Below, in pieces: positions 42,641-52,076 of a stretch of 64,000 nucleotides of DNA. Numbering within the stretch: position 1 is the first letter of the stretch; each line of letters starts with the position of its first letter. Under the pieces are notes generated by a model. The model worked only from the letters and a program-made list of their open reading frames with translations, had not been told where the DNA came from and ran no database searches. The stretch lies in contig NZ_JBBOOK010000001.1 in the NCBI RefSeq assembly GCF_038003045.1, positions 806,001 through 870,000 of the forward strand, given 5' to 3'. This DNA comes from Sporosarcina sp. FSL W7-1349. GTDB taxonomy: Bacteria; Bacillota; Bacilli; Bacillales_A; Planococcaceae. A program made the position numbers and the translations under genes.

Positions 42641-42748
42641 CTTTCATCCTCCGTTCACACATAGGTGAATGTTTTTCATTTTATCAAAAAACGCGGTAAA
42701 GTCCAAGTGAAGACGCTTACAAAACCTACATAAAACATTGTCTGAAAC

Positions 42749-42776
42749 TTGTTTTCTTTCTGACAGCTCGTATAAT
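42749..42776 (+). promoter_or_regulatory. Promoter of the second chemoreceptor gene
   Basis: TTGTTT (42749-42754), a 16-nt spacer and consensus TATAAT (42771-42776) lie about 25 bp before the start. Confidence 0.55.
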
Positions 42777-42799
42777 AGGTATATAGGAGTGGGAAGGAA

Positions 42800-44497
42800 G
42801 TGTTATTTTTGAGGTTAACAATTCAACGAAAGGTAATTTTAGGATTCACTATTGTGTTATTCCTCCTAATTATAATCGGCGGACTCGGTTTTTTAACAGC
42901 TCAACATGTGAATAAAGAATTTACTTCATTGATTGAAAACCAATCGGAAAAAGTGAACTTGCTTGATAAAATGATGATTAGCCACGCCCAGATTGTCGGA
43001 GATGTCCGAGGGTATTTCCTCTATCAGGACGAGAAGTTCATGCAGACGGTCAGCGAACATGGGGACGATCTGAAACAATACACCGATGAGCTGCAAAGCA
43101 TGGTGAATCAGACGGAACTTCAGTCATTGATCGCCGATATACAAGCCGCGAGGGAGAAGTATCAAGCGCTTACCGAAGAAGCGATGATTGTTCATAAAGC
43201 CGGCGATATGGACGGCTTTAACAAATTGGCAGCGGAAGCCGCAATTGCCAATTCCGCTTACTTGGAGAATGCCGAACAGTTGAAACAGGTTTTGGAGACA
43301 CAGCTGGCGGAGGCTAAGTTCGATATCGGAAATTTAGTGCAGTCATCGAACCTTCTTAACATCATTCTAGTCGCCTCTTCCATCCTGATTGGATTGATCG
43401 TCACCTTTTTAGTGGACCGTGTCATTTCCCGTCCGATTAAAGAAACAACGAAAGCGATTGAAGAAGTTGCTGCGGGCAATCTGAGTTTAGCTCCCTTGAA
43501 CGTGAAAAACAAAGATGAAATCGGTCAAATGGCTGCATCGCTCAATCAAATGCTGACGACTTGGAACGGGGTCGTCCGGCGGATGAATGATGCAGCAGTC
43601 GAACTGGCTGCCCGTTCGGAGGAATTATCCGCCAGCTCGGAGGAAAGCTATGCTTCATCTCAAATGGTGGCGCAATCGGCTGCCCATCACCTAGAAAATA
43701 GCGAGAAACAATTGAATCATGTAAATGAATCGACTGAAGCCATGATTGAATTGGACCAAGGCATTGAGCAGATCGGCCGGAATAATGACGAGATGCATAG
43801 CTCTGCCGATGACATGTCCTCCCTCATCGGACGCGGGATCCTCATGGTGCGGGACGTATCCACGAGCATGGATGACATCCATTCTACAATCCGGGAGTCG
43901 ACTCGCAGTGTGGAAGTAATGGAGAAGAAATCAGTGGAAATCCAACAAGTGACGGCCCTCATCACCGAAATCTCCGAGCAGACGAACTTGCTCGCTTTGA
44001 ATGCTGCCATCGAAGCGGCACGCGCGGGTGAGCACGGAAAAGGGTTTGCCATCGTTGCGGATGAAGTGCGGCGACTTGCGGAAGAGTCAAAAGTGTCCGC
44101 GACAAAAATCGAGGAGATGATTAAGGATGTTCATACCGCGGCGGAACAAGCCGTTCATTCCATAAAGTCAGGGAACTCGAAAGTGGCCAATGGCTTGGAG
44201 AGATCAGCCCAATCGCTCTCGATTTTTGGAGACATCGAAGTTTCGGTAGACGGCGTCAATTCCAAAATCGATGCGGTATCATCGGCAATTGATCAGATTC
44301 AATTGAAATCGCAAGACGTATACAAGAGTTCAGGACAATTGAAACAGTTGGCGGAACAAGCGGCAGCCGGAGCACGGGAGACAAGCGCCGTAACCCAAGA
44401 GCAAGCGGCCGCCATGGAAATGATCACGAGCAGTACGGAAGCCCTCGCCTCCCTAGCCGAGGGATTGCGCACCGAGGTGCAGCAATTTAATATATGA
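42800..44497 (+). CDS. Methyl-accepting chemotaxis protein with four-helix-bundle sensor
   Basis: The 565-aa receptor starts at GTG 42800; a TTG at 42809, better spaced from GGAAGGAA, is possible. After the first TM helix ([20 protein letters not shown]) a roughly 150-residue helical extracellular bundle (4HB_MCP type) follows, with a second TM ([20 protein letters not shown]) and HAMP. The signalling tip reads [20 protein letters not shown] then [20 protein letters not shown]. It senses an unknown ligand and drives CheA. It differs in its sensor from the dCache receptor at 22012-24024. Confidence 0.94.
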   Translation: MLFLRLTIQRKVILGFTIVLFLLIIIGGLGFLTAQHVNKEFTSLIENQSEKVNLLDKMMISHAQIVGDVRGYFLYQDEKFMQTVSEHGDDLKQYTDELQSMVNQTELQSLIADIQAAREKYQALTEEAMIVHKAGDMDGFNKLAAEAAIANSAYLENAEQLKQVLETQLAEAKFDIGNLVQSSNLLNIILVASSILIGLIVTFLVDRVISRPIKETTKAIEEVAAGNLSLAPLNVKNKDEIGQMAASLNQMLTTWNGVVRRMNDAAVELAARSEELSASSEESYASSQMVAQSAAHHLENSEKQLNHVNESTEAMIELDQGIEQIGRNNDEMHSSADDMSSLIGRGILMVRDVSTSMDDIHSTIRESTRSVEVMEKKSVEIQQVTALITEISEQTNLLALNAAIEAARAGEHGKGFAIVADEVRRLAEESKVSATKIEEMIKDVHTAAEQAVHSIKSGNSKVANGLERSAQSLSIFGDIEVSVDGVNSKIDAVSSAIDQIQLKSQDVYKSSGQLKQLAEQAAAGARETSAVTQEQAAAMEMITSSTEALASLAEGLRTEVQQFNI

Positions 44498-44501
44498 TGG
44501 T

Positions 44502-44541
44502 AAGGTGCCCTGCATGCGATTTCGCATAGGAGCACCTTTTC
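44502..44541 (+). terminator. Rho-independent terminator of the chemoreceptor gene
   Basis: AAGGTGC (44502-44508) pairs with GCACCTT (44532-44538); an inner stem GCATGCG/CGCAT adds to it; TTC follows. Confidence 0.65.
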
Positions 44542-44655
44542 TTAATTGAAAAACATGTGTTATGACGCAGAATCGGTTATAATTGATTATAGAATTGAAA
44601 CTTTCATATAAGGTCGGACGTATAAATGATATAGATAAAGGAGGCCCGGCACATC

Positions 44656-45318
44656 ATGCATGAGATCAAACAGTTTTTCACACGGCATTTCATCGTTGCA
44701 CCGATCAGCTTCGGATCGTGGCTCTATTTCATAATGGGTGTAGGCTGGAATATCGTGGCGGCGACTGCCCTGCTGATTGCCATTTACTTGGGCGGCACCT
44801 TCACGGTCAAGCAGCTGCAACATACATCCAATATAAAAAAACTCGGGATGTCACGGTCTGAGTATAATCATATAAAAGGGCAAATTGCAGAAGCCCGCAT
44901 GAAGATCAAAAAACTGAACAGCTTATACGGACAAGTGAGATCTGTGCAAGCTTTCAAGCAACTCTATGAAATGAACAATCTCTCGAGGAAGATTTTGAAC
45001 ATCGTACGAACCAACCCACGGAAGTTCTACCATGTCGAACCATTTTTCTATGCCCATCTCGATTCCGCAGTCGAATTGACTTCGAAATACGCGATGCTGG
45101 TCAATCAGCCGTTGAAAGATAAAGACTTGCGCATCGCCTTGCAAAATACCCGTGAAACGCTGGGAGATGTGAATCGGCAATTGGAACAGGATCTTCGGGG
45201 CGCCCTCGCCTCGGATATCGAAAAACTCCAGATGGAAATCGACTTTGTCGATGTATCCATTAATAAGAAAAAGCCGATTCTGGAAATGAAAGGAGATCCA
45301 AACCATGACTCAAAATGA
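44656..45318 (+). CDS. xpaC: XpaC-family protein (BCIP-hydrolysis related)
   Basis: The start is ATG 44656 after AAAGGAGG, giving 220 aa. Two membrane helices lie near the N-terminus (FGSWLYFIMGVGWNIVAATA). A long helical cytoplasmic part follows (GMSRSEYNHIKGQIAEARMK, then HVEPFFYAHLDSAVELTSKY). It matches the XpaC family, named for 5-bromo-4-chloroindolyl phosphate hydrolysis, though the enzyme role is doubtful. It overlaps the telA start by 14 bp, which implies coupled translation. XpaC-TelA pairs are known in Bacillus. Confidence 0.88.
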   Translation: MHEIKQFFTRHFIVAPISFGSWLYFIMGVGWNIVAATALLIAIYLGGTFTVKQLQHTSNIKKLGMSRSEYNHIKGQIAEARMKIKKLNSLYGQVRSVQAFKQLYEMNNLSRKILNIVRTNPRKFYHVEPFFYAHLDSAVELTSKYAMLVNQPLKDKDLRIALQNTRETLGDVNRQLEQDLRGALASDIEKLQMEIDFVDVSINKKKPILEMKGDPNHDSK

Positions 45319-46495
45319 GGTAACGAAACATGAAGTGAAAACTTTCGACGATTTATTAGACAATCCATTCGATATGCAGGAACCTTTATTGCCGAAAGAA
45401 ATGCAGACGAACGAAGTAAGCGCGGGCACCAAGTTGATGGATCGGCTATCCCCGGAGGAGCGCGAGAAGGCGAAACAGCTGGCCGATCAGATTCCAGTTG
45501 GCAACTATGAAGCGATTTTGACATACGGCGCCAATGCCCAAGGTGAGTTGTCACGCTTCTCTCACCAGATGCTCGATCATGTGCAAAATAAGGATATCGG
45601 ACCTGTCGGTGATGTATTGAAAGATCTGATGGACAAATTGTCCGAGATCGATCCCGATGACTTAAGCGAGAAGAAAAAGTCCCCTCTCGGCCGGCTGTTC
45701 GGCAAAGTATCGAGGTCGATCCAAGAGATGATGACGAAGTATCAGAAATTGAGTACGCAAATCGACCGGATCGGCATCCAATTGGAGCATTCGAAACGCG
45801 GCCTGCTCGAAGATGTACAGATGCTCGACAATTTATATGAACAGAATAAAACGTATTTCCAAGCGTTAAACGTTTATATTGCAGCTGCAGAGTTGAAACG
45901 GGATGAAATCGCCAACGTCATCCTCCCCGAGCTGCGTCGGAAAGCGGAATTATCCAATGACCAAATGGATTTCCAGGAAGTGAACGATATGGCTCAATTT
46001 TTAGACCGGCTGGAGAAACGGACATATGATCTACAGTTATCGAGACAAATCACAATCCAGAGCGCTCCACAAATCCGGATGATCCAACAGACGAATCAGA
46101 CATTAGCGGAAAAAATCCAAGCTTCCATCATGACGTCGATTCCGCTATGGAAAAATCAGATTGCCATCGCCTTGACTTTGAACCGTCAAGCGAAAGCGGT
46201 CGAGTCGCAAAAACTCGTGACGAAAACGACGAACGATCTTCTTCTAAAGAACTCGGAAATGTTGAAAATCAATTCCATTGAAACGGCGAAAGAGAATGAG
46301 CGCGGCATCATTGAAATTGAGACATTGAAGAAAACGCAGGAAAATCTAATCCAGACGATCGAAGAAACACTCGTCATCCAAGCAGATGGACGCGCGAAAC
46401 GAAAAGCAGCCGAAATCGAAATCGGACGAATGGAAGAAGAATTGAAACAGCGTCTCCTCGCTGTCCATGATAAAACACAAAACCGCCCAAGCTAA
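45305..46495 (+). CDS. TelA/YaaN-family toxic anion resistance protein
   Basis: The 396-aa protein has an N-terminal disordered stretch, then the TelA core: a long helical bundle (LPKEMQTNEVSAGTKLMDRL, then QIDRIGIQLEHSKRGLLEDV, and QNKTYFQALNVYIAAAELKR). No membrane segment is seen. The C-terminus is coiled coil. Family members are linked to tellurite and to stress, with unclear mechanism. The start follows GGAGATCC. It forms an operon with xpaC and ends in a terminator. Confidence 0.92.
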   Translation: MTQNEVTKHEVKTFDDLLDNPFDMQEPLLPKEMQTNEVSAGTKLMDRLSPEEREKAKQLADQIPVGNYEAILTYGANAQGELSRFSHQMLDHVQNKDIGPVGDVLKDLMDKLSEIDPDDLSEKKKSPLGRLFGKVSRSIQEMMTKYQKLSTQIDRIGIQLEHSKRGLLEDVQMLDNLYEQNKTYFQALNVYIAAAELKRDEIANVILPELRRKAELSNDQMDFQEVNDMAQFLDRLEKRTYDLQLSRQITIQSAPQIRMIQQTNQTLAEKIQASIMTSIPLWKNQIAIALTLNRQAKAVESQKLVTKTTNDLLLKNSEMLKINSIETAKENERGIIEIETLKKTQENLIQTIEETLVIQADGRAKRKAAEIEIGRMEEELKQRLLAVHDKTQNRPS

Positions 46496-46507
46496 GGGCG
46501 GTTTTTG
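46481..46507 (+). terminator. Rho-independent terminator of xpaC-telA
   Basis: AACCGCCC (46481-46488) pairs with GGGCGGTT (46496-46503); TTTTGA follows. The stem overlaps the last codons of telA. Confidence 0.85.
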
Positions 46508-46529
46508 ATTAATTTCTCCGTCAGACTTA

Positions 46530-46976
46530 TTACCTCTTTCTAAAACTTAAAAGTTTGGCCGATAATTTTTGACAGACCTCATTATGTTGATTGAAAGTTT
46601 CACATTCAACAAACAGAAGGGCCTGGTTAGGTTTCGATTTAGAAGGTTTGATTTCTTTAATTGTGCTTTTGACATGTAACACATCATTGGGCCGAGTAGG
46701 ACGCGGCCATTCAATTTCTCCGCCAGCCCCAATCACCCCATGGGCAAAAGGCAGACTCTCCGTTAATAATTTCATCGTAATCGCCGCGGTATGCCAACCA
46801 CTGGCAGCTAATCCTTTGAAAAAAGTATCTTCTGCTCGATTCTCATCACAATGAAACGCTTGAGGGTCATACTCATGTGCAAATTTTTTTATTTTGTCTG
46901 CATTTAGATGATATTGTCCACTGATAAACGTATCCCCCACTTTTAAATCATCAAGATAAAGTGCCTGCTTCACCAT
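46530..46976 (-). CDS. MaoC-like dehydratase (hotdog fold)
   Basis: The 148-aa protein has the MaoC hotdog sequence: YHLNADKIKKFAHEYDPQAF then HCDENRAED, the motif ASGWHTAAITMKLLTE with the conserved His, and GAGGEIEWPRPTRPNDVLHV. The Asp-His pair is that of R-specific enoyl-CoA hydratases. It may hydrate enoyl-CoA in fatty-acid breakdown, though the substrate is unknown. The MarR gene upstream and palindromes at 47046-47085 suggest regulation by that MarR. Confidence 0.86.
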   Translation of the reverse strand: MVKQALYLDDLKVGDTFISGQYHLNADKIKKFAHEYDPQAFHCDENRAEDTFFKGLAASGWHTAAITMKLLTESLPFAHGVIGAGGEIEWPRPTRPNDVLHVKSTIKEIKPSKSKPNQALLFVECETFNQHNEVCQKLSAKLLSFRKR

Positions 46977-47045
46977 TATGATCCCCCTCCAACTCGTAAT
47001 AATTCAATTCATCAGTTAATTAGAATATATCATATTGCATATAGT

Positions 47046-47085
47046 TTGTACACAAGCAATTTGTGTGCGAGTTATTTGTGTACAA
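47046..47085. promoter_or_regulatory. TTGTACACAA / TTGTGTACAA inverted pair (candidate MarR operator)
   Basis: TTGTACACAA (47046-47055) and its complement TTGTGTACAA (47076-47085) begin 30 bp apart, about three turns of helix, and TTTGTGTGCG lies between them. They fall upstream of maoC and downstream of marR. Each site is a near palindrome, as MarR sites usually are. Confidence 0.5.
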
Positions 47086-47154
47086 GTTATTTGATAAAAC
47101 ATCCCAGGTCTCTTCCCTAGAATGTTTTATCATTTGCGTGAAATATAATCCGAA

Positions 47155-47592
47155 TCAGCTTCTCTTAGTCTTCTTCCTTATTCCGATCTCAAAAAGCATG
47201 TTCTTAAATTGCCGAAATTCCTCATCGTCAAATCCCGCCATTACTTCTTCATTCATTTCATCCATCTTCTGACATAATGGGGCCTCCATCGATTTTCCTT
47301 TCTCTGTCAAAAATATTATCTTATTCCGTCTGTCATTGGAATCAACTCGTCGTTCAATAAAACCGTTTTGTTCCAACCGATCAACGATACCTGTTATAGT
47401 GGCGCTGTCCAAAAGAAGTTTTTCAGCTAATTCATAACCTAATTGTCCGTCCTTTTCCCAAAGGAGACAAAGCAAGGCATATTGAACAGGAGTCACACCA
47501 AACGGGGTAAGTTTGGATTTGCTCACTTGATTCACACTTTGCAATGCTTTACTGAGAAGGAAATGAATACAAACATTTAATTTCTCCAACAA
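47155..47592 (-). CDS. MarR-family transcriptional regulator
   Basis: The 145-aa protein starts MLEKLNVCIHFLLSKALQSV and shows the winged helix: PVQYALLCLLWEKDGQLGYE then LAEKLLLDSATITGIVDRLE, wing RRVDSNDRRNKIIFLTEKGK. The helix after the wing extends into a dimer arm. A Cys at position 8 could respond to oxidants but has no known partner. It is transcribed in the same direction as maoC; the two may share control. The start is ATG 47592. Confidence 0.9.
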   Translation of the reverse strand: MLEKLNVCIHFLLSKALQSVNQVSKSKLTPFGVTPVQYALLCLLWEKDGQLGYELAEKLLLDSATITGIVDRLEQNGFIERRVDSNDRRNKIIFLTEKGKSMEAPLCQKMDEMNEEVMAGFDDEEFRQFKNMLFEIGIRKKTKRS

Positions 47593-47630
47593 ATTCCCAC
47601 CTTTTTTAAAATCTTAAGCGCCCCCGGGTT

Positions 47631-49535
47631 TTAAGTAGTCCGGATAACAATGGCTAGCAATTTCCGTAAGATTCGCAGTGTCTGGTCAGCAAAACTCTCG
47701 ACTGATTGGGAAGCTGCGGTTTTATTGCCGAACATCATACTGAATACGGCTTTCTGGTCTTCGGTCGGCTCTTCGGCTGATAGAAATAGGTGGATGACGG
47801 AAATGCCCCGTTTTTCCGTTTCCATCACCGCCTCCGCGGTATCCACGATTCCATTCCGGTCGTAGCCGAATGCGGATGGCTCCCCGTCCGAGAAGACGAG
47901 TAGAAACTTATGCTTCTCTGGCCGTCCCGCAAGCCGATTGGCCATCCACCGAATGGCAAAACCATCCCGATTGTCCTCATTTGCGTCAAATGAAAGAATG
48001 GCAAGCCCATCATCCCGGTTGCGATCCTGGAAGGTATGCATCCGTTCGAACACATTTGGCTGCCGTTCCTTCGTGGCACTATACGCATCTTCATAATACG
48101 ATGAGATTTCATGAGGGATTTCCAGCTGACGCAATACATCATGAAAGAGAAGGACCGCTTTCTTCGTCTCATCCAATTTGTCGAGCATCGAGGCGGACCC
48201 ATCGACCAACAATCCGAAACTGGCATCCAATTTCGTAGATGGCGCATTTTTGCGGTAAAAAGGCCGGGGCCGCTCATCCAGAAATAAAGTCATCAAATTG
48301 CTGGACAATATGCCTTTCATAAGCCGTTCCCGTTTGGCGTCCCGTTTTAGCCCCATCCGTTTTTTCATTTCTTGGACGAACGCCCGGACAAACGGCTTCT
48401 GCTCTTCCCTCCACCGATCCAAACGACTGCGGTTCTCCACTTCATTCACGACTTGGATCCGTTTTTCCTCATAAACGACATTCACATGCTCCTTGCCGAA
48501 CATCGTACCCGCCGACTGGCTCTTCTCGCGTCTTTCCGGTTTCTCTTCTCCGTCAGCCGACACGTCTTTCCTGTCGCCTTTCGACCTTCCGAAACCCACT
48601 TCTTCAATTTCCGCCTGTTCATACCCCGGCGCTGCCCCAGTTGCATCACTTCTACCCGATCGCCCATGCTCTAGCTCATATTCCAAATGTACTCCCGACT
48701 CGCCCTCGCTTTCCCGATGCCAGGATCGGAATACTTCCTCGATCGTTTCTTTCGTGCCGGCCTCTCCTTTTTCGGCATCTGCCATCCCTTGATGATAATA
48801 AAACTTAGCCGTCTCCTCGGTAATCGCATCGCCTAGAACATAGTATTGGTGCAGCAAATCCTTGCTGATCGACTCTTCCACCATTTCCATCATGCGGCGG
48901 ACGACGCCGGCTTGCGCTTCTGTACTCTTTCCGTCATAAGCGAGTTGCCATAAGGAAAGAATCCGTCCCCAATCGAGGTCATGGTCCGACCAATCAATCG
49001 CAGTCCGGGTGACCATCCCTTCGTATAACGCAAGAAATAATTCATTTAGCAAAGCATCGGTCAAAAAACCTTTCTGATAGTTCGCGACTAGCTGGTCATG
49101 ATGAAACTTTCGGTATGCTTCCACCCGCACTTGGAACGCGGACATTGTTCCAGGCCGCTCTTTCTGAATCAAATCAATGAACCGGAACTCTTCGAGCATA
49201 AGCAATAGCTCCGATGCCAATTTCCTCAACGGATGGTGCTGAAAATCTTTCGTAAATTGAACCCAGGCACTCACGTCGAAACCCTTCCAAAACCCTGCCG
49301 TCAATAAATAAATATCCGACAGCCGGCCGGCATGGACAATCCCTTCTTCCCGATGCCGCCAAAAGACACTCATGGAAATGATTCCTTCCCTTGGCCGAAA
49401 CTCCAACAGCTTGCGTTCCGTCAATTCCAAAAAAGGAGCATCCGCCAACGCCCTAGCCAGGCGCTCATATAATAGATACGTTTTGGCGTCGACGGTCTCA
49501 TCATTGAATTGAATGAACCGGTTCATTTTTGTCAT
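47631..49535 (-). CDS. VWA-domain protein, YojO-like (CobT/NorD type)
   Basis: The 634-aa protein has an N-terminal helical region, a charged linker (GRSKGDRKDVSADGEEKPER) and a C-terminal von Willebrand factor A domain with the MIDAS start FGLLVDGSASMLDKLDETKK (DxSxS variant as DGSAS). It overlaps the MoxR gene by 4 bp. MoxR-VWA pairs act as chaperones that load metal or assemble complexes. In B. subtilis the yojN-yojO pair is adjacent to odhAB (recalled); the same linkage is seen here. The target complex is unknown. Confidence 0.87.
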   Translation of the reverse strand: MTKMNRFIQFNDETVDAKTYLLYERLARALADAPFLELTERKLLEFRPREGIISMSVFWRHREEGIVHAGRLSDIYLLTAGFWKGFDVSAWVQFTKDFQHHPLRKLASELLLMLEEFRFIDLIQKERPGTMSAFQVRVEAYRKFHHDQLVANYQKGFLTDALLNELFLALYEGMVTRTAIDWSDHDLDWGRILSLWQLAYDGKSTEAQAGVVRRMMEMVEESISKDLLHQYYVLGDAITEETAKFYYHQGMADAEKGEAGTKETIEEVFRSWHRESEGESGVHLEYELEHGRSGRSDATGAAPGYEQAEIEEVGFGRSKGDRKDVSADGEEKPERREKSQSAGTMFGKEHVNVVYEEKRIQVVNEVENRSRLDRWREEQKPFVRAFVQEMKKRMGLKRDAKRERLMKGILSSNLMTLFLDERPRPFYRKNAPSTKLDASFGLLVDGSASMLDKLDETKKAVLLFHDVLRQLEIPHEISSYYEDAYSATKERQPNVFERMHTFQDRNRDDGLAILSFDANEDNRDGFAIRWMANRLAGRPEKHKFLLVFSDGEPSAFGYDRNGIVDTAEAVMETEKRGISVIHLFLSAEEPTEDQKAVFSMMFGNKTAASQSVESFADQTLRILRKLLAIVIRTT

Positions 49536-50419
49536 TCAGATTGCCCCACTCGGCTGGATGTCACCCAGGTTCCTACCAATTCCATGACGAGATCCCGTTC
49601 AATCGGATCTTCCAGCTTTTCTGCGATAGCGTATCGGATCGCCCGATCGATCGGCATATGGTTCGCCAAGCCTAACGCATCGAGCAAACTCCGGATCGAG
49701 GCAGCTTCATCAGATAATAGACCGTTAATCACTTGCTTTTTCAAGTCATTCCCAATTTGCAGAAAGAGTGCTATTTGCTTATCGGGAGCAGATGGATACA
49801 CATTACGTAACACTTGCTCCAGCTGCTCGCCCGCGATATAAGGAACGGAATACGAGACGAAACGGTTTTTTAATGCTTCATTCATCGGAGAAGTTCCGAC
49901 ATATCCTTCGTTGATGGCGGCGATAACATTGAAGTCATCATGTGCGTGGATTACTTCCCCCGTAAACGGATTGGTGAGCATCCGTCGATGGTCTAAGACA
50001 CTATGCAAAATCGGCAAAGTTTCAGGCCTCGCCATATTGATTTCATCAATATAGAGAATATGTCCTTTTTTCATCGCCTGGATGACGGGCCCTTCGACAA
50101 AATCGATTGCCATCTCGCCGTCTTGTCGGACAATCGTCTTGAATCCAAGCAAGGCTTCCGCATCGAGGTCGACCGAACAGTTAATGCTTTGCATCGGTTG
50201 TTGGAAATAGTCGGAAACCGATTGCGCTAATCTCGTCTTCCCCGCACCGGATGGTCCTTTCAGCAACACAGGGTTTTGTAACGTGATTCCGATTAGGACA
50301 TCTTCCCATAAATAGGGATCGGGTGAAATATAGCCCCCTTCTTGGATCAATGCTCGCTCTTCTTCCCCATACAAACGGGAATTGCGCTGCTGTTTTTCGT
50401 GCTCTATAATGGAATCCAT
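49532..50419 (-). CDS. MoxR-type AAA ATPase, YojN-like
   Basis: The start is ATG 50419 (MDSIIEHEKQQRNSRLYGEE) after GGAGGGGTGC. The 295-aa AAA+ ATPase has Walker A LKGPSGAGKTRLAQ, Walker B HILYIDEINMARP and sensor NVIAAINEGYVGTSPMNEAL with the arginine-finger region NRF. It is cytoplasmic and partners with the VWA protein encoded next, a 4-bp overlap. Its relation to the odh genes may be regulatory or only positional. Confidence 0.9.
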   Translation of the reverse strand: MDSIIEHEKQQRNSRLYGEEERALIQEGGYISPDPYLWEDVLIGITLQNPVLLKGPSGAGKTRLAQSVSDYFQQPMQSINCSVDLDAEALLGFKTIVRQDGEMAIDFVEGPVIQAMKKGHILYIDEINMARPETLPILHSVLDHRRMLTNPFTGEVIHAHDDFNVIAAINEGYVGTSPMNEALKNRFVSYSVPYIAGEQLEQVLRNVYPSAPDKQIALFLQIGNDLKKQVINGLLSDEAASIRSLLDALGLANHMPIDRAIRYAIAEKLEDPIERDLVMELVGTWVTSSRVGQSE

Positions 50420-50467
50420 TTGCACCCCTCCTGTTTAATCCATGGCGTTCGCTTCGCCAAATCAGCC

Positions 50468-50499
50468 AAAAAACCCGACATCGGTCAAACCGTGTCGGG
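50468..50499 (-). terminator. Terminator of the DUF6501-like gene
   Basis: On the minus strand CCCGACA (50499-50493) pairs with TGTCGGG (50480-50474) across 12 nt, then TTTTTTGG follows. Confidence 0.78.
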
Positions 50500-50506
50500 A
50501 ATTGAT

Positions 50507-50704
50507 TTATTCAAAGTATCTTTTGTAATAGCCGCCGACTTTTCCGCTGTTATCGATGATGAAAACGAACTCGTCCGTCTCATTTTTCACTTCATAATCT
50601 TTGCCAGGGGTTAGTACATTTGTCACTACATATTTTTCCGCATCTGCATGTCGGCAGACGACTTTTCGCAATGTAGGCGCTTCCGCCCAATTGATGAATT
50701 TCAT
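50507..50704 (-). CDS. Small DUF6501-like protein
   Basis: The start is ATG 50704 (MKFINWAEAPTLRKVVCRHA) after GGAGGAGG, giving 65 aa. The rest, DAEKYVVTNVLTPGKDYEVK then NETDEFVFIIDNSGKVGGYY, matches from memory a small Bacillus protein family (DUF6501). No metal motif or membrane segment. Between odhB and the yojN-like gene on the same strand but with its own terminator on each side. Confidence 0.78.
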   Translation of the reverse strand: MKFINWAEAPTLRKVVCRHADAEKYVVTNVLTPGKDYEVKNETDEFVFIIDNSGKVGGYYKRYFE

Positions 50705-50735
50705 AGAAGCTCCTCCTCCAATCATTCGGAATAGG

Positions 50736-50767
50736 GAAAAATCGGCCCAAATTTGAATGGGCCGATT
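50736..50767 (-). terminator. Terminator of the odhA-odhB operon
   Basis: On the minus strand ATCGGCCCA (50766-50758) pairs with TGGGCCGAT (50749-50741); TTTTTCCC follows. It begins about 12 bp after the odhB stop. Confidence 0.85.
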
Positions 50768-50778
50768 GTTTGGTTGGC

Positions 50779-52008
50779 TTAAGAACCGAGGAGAAGATCT
50801 TCCGGATTCTCGATCAATTCTTTGACCATTTTCAAGAATCCTACGGAATCTTTTCCATCGATGACGCGGTGGTCATACGAAAGCGCCACATACATCATCG
50901 GACGGATTTCGATTTGATCGCCTACGGCAACCGGACGTTTTTGGATCGTGTGCATGCCAAGGATTCCGACTTGCGTACCGTTCAGAATCGGTGTTGACAT
51001 CAAGGAACCAAACACACCACCGTTAGTGATCGTGAATGAACCGCCTGTCATGTCAGCGATCGTCAACTTGTTGTCACGTGCTTTTACAGCAAGTTCGCCA
51101 ATCGATGCTTCGATTTCCGCAAAATTCTTACGGTCTGCATCGACGACATTTGGTACAACGAGTCCACCCTCTGTCGATACGGCAATCCCGATATCATAAT
51201 AATTTTTGAGAAGGATTTCGTCTCCGTCGATTTCCGAGTTGACATACGGATATTTTTTCAACGCCGCGACAACTGCCTTCGTAAAGAAAGACATGAATCC
51301 AAGACGAACATCGTTCTGTTCAAAGAATTGATCTTTTTTCCGTGAACGGAGTTCCATTACATTTGTCATATCGATTTCATTGAATGTCGTCAACATCGCT
51401 GTTGATTGCTTCACTTCCAACAAACGCTTTGCAATTGTCTGACGGCGGCGTGTCATTTTTTCACGAGTGATGCGGCCATCGTCTTGTTGTGCTGCCGCTT
51501 TTGGTGCAGGAGCAGCAGCTGCTGGTGCTTTCGGTGCTGTGCCATGCGCTTCAACATCTTGCACGCGTACGCGTCCCATTGGATCGACCGGAGAAACTGC
51601 TGCTAGATCGATTCCTTTTTCACGTGCCAGTTTACGTGCAGCTGGACTTGCAATCGTACGATCAGCTGTTCCTTCTTCAGTAGCCGCTGCTGCTGGAGCT
51701 GCCGGAGCTGCTGTTTCTTCCGCTTTTGGTGCTGCCTGCTCTGCTGCTGGTGCCGGAGCAGCTGGCGCTCCTGAGCCTGCTCCGACAGTCGCGATGACTT
51801 GGCCAACTTCCACTGTGTCGCCTTCCGCTGCAAGGATTTCTTGGACGACCCCTGCTTCCTCGGAGATGACTTCCACGTTTACTTTGTCTGTTTCCAGCTC
51901 AACGATGAACTCGCCTTTCTCCACTGTTTCGCCAGGTTGTTTCAACCAACGCGCAATCGTTCCTTCTGTAATTGACTCTGCTAATTCTGGTACTCTGATC
52001 TCTGCCAC
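50779..52008 (-). CDS. odhB: 2-oxoglutarate dehydrogenase E2 (dihydrolipoyl succinyltransferase)
   Basis: The start is GTG 52008 after GAGGAGG, giving 409 aa. The lipoyl domain has the DK(V) site [11 protein letters not shown] with lipoyl Lys42. An Ala/Pro-rich linker ([20 protein letters not shown]) follows, then the E3-binding domain ([20 protein letters not shown]) and the catalytic domain ending in [16 protein letters not shown] (His and Asp catalytic). It moves the succinyl group to CoA in the TCA cycle. It lies 68 bp after odhA and ends at a strong terminator. A shorter linker than in Gram-negative E2 is normal. Confidence 0.97.
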   Translation of the reverse strand: MAEIRVPELAESITEGTIARWLKQPGETVEKGEFIVELETDKVNVEVISEEAGVVQEILAAEGDTVEVGQVIATVGAGSGAPAAPAPAAEQAAPKAEETAAPAAPAAAATEEGTADRTIASPAARKLAREKGIDLAAVSPVDPMGRVRVQDVEAHGTAPKAPAAAAPAPKAAAQQDDGRITREKMTRRRQTIAKRLLEVKQSTAMLTTFNEIDMTNVMELRSRKKDQFFEQNDVRLGFMSFFTKAVVAALKKYPYVNSEIDGDEILLKNYYDIGIAVSTEGGLVVPNVVDADRKNFAEIEASIGELAVKARDNKLTIADMTGGSFTITNGGVFGSLMSTPILNGTQVGILGMHTIQKRPVAVGDQIEIRPMMYVALSYDHRVIDGKDSVGFLKMVKELIENPEDLLLGS

Positions 52009-52076
52009 TATATATTCCTCCTCTGAACTACCGTTATCACGGTGCACAAACTATCACTATTGGTTCGAATGCCGGA

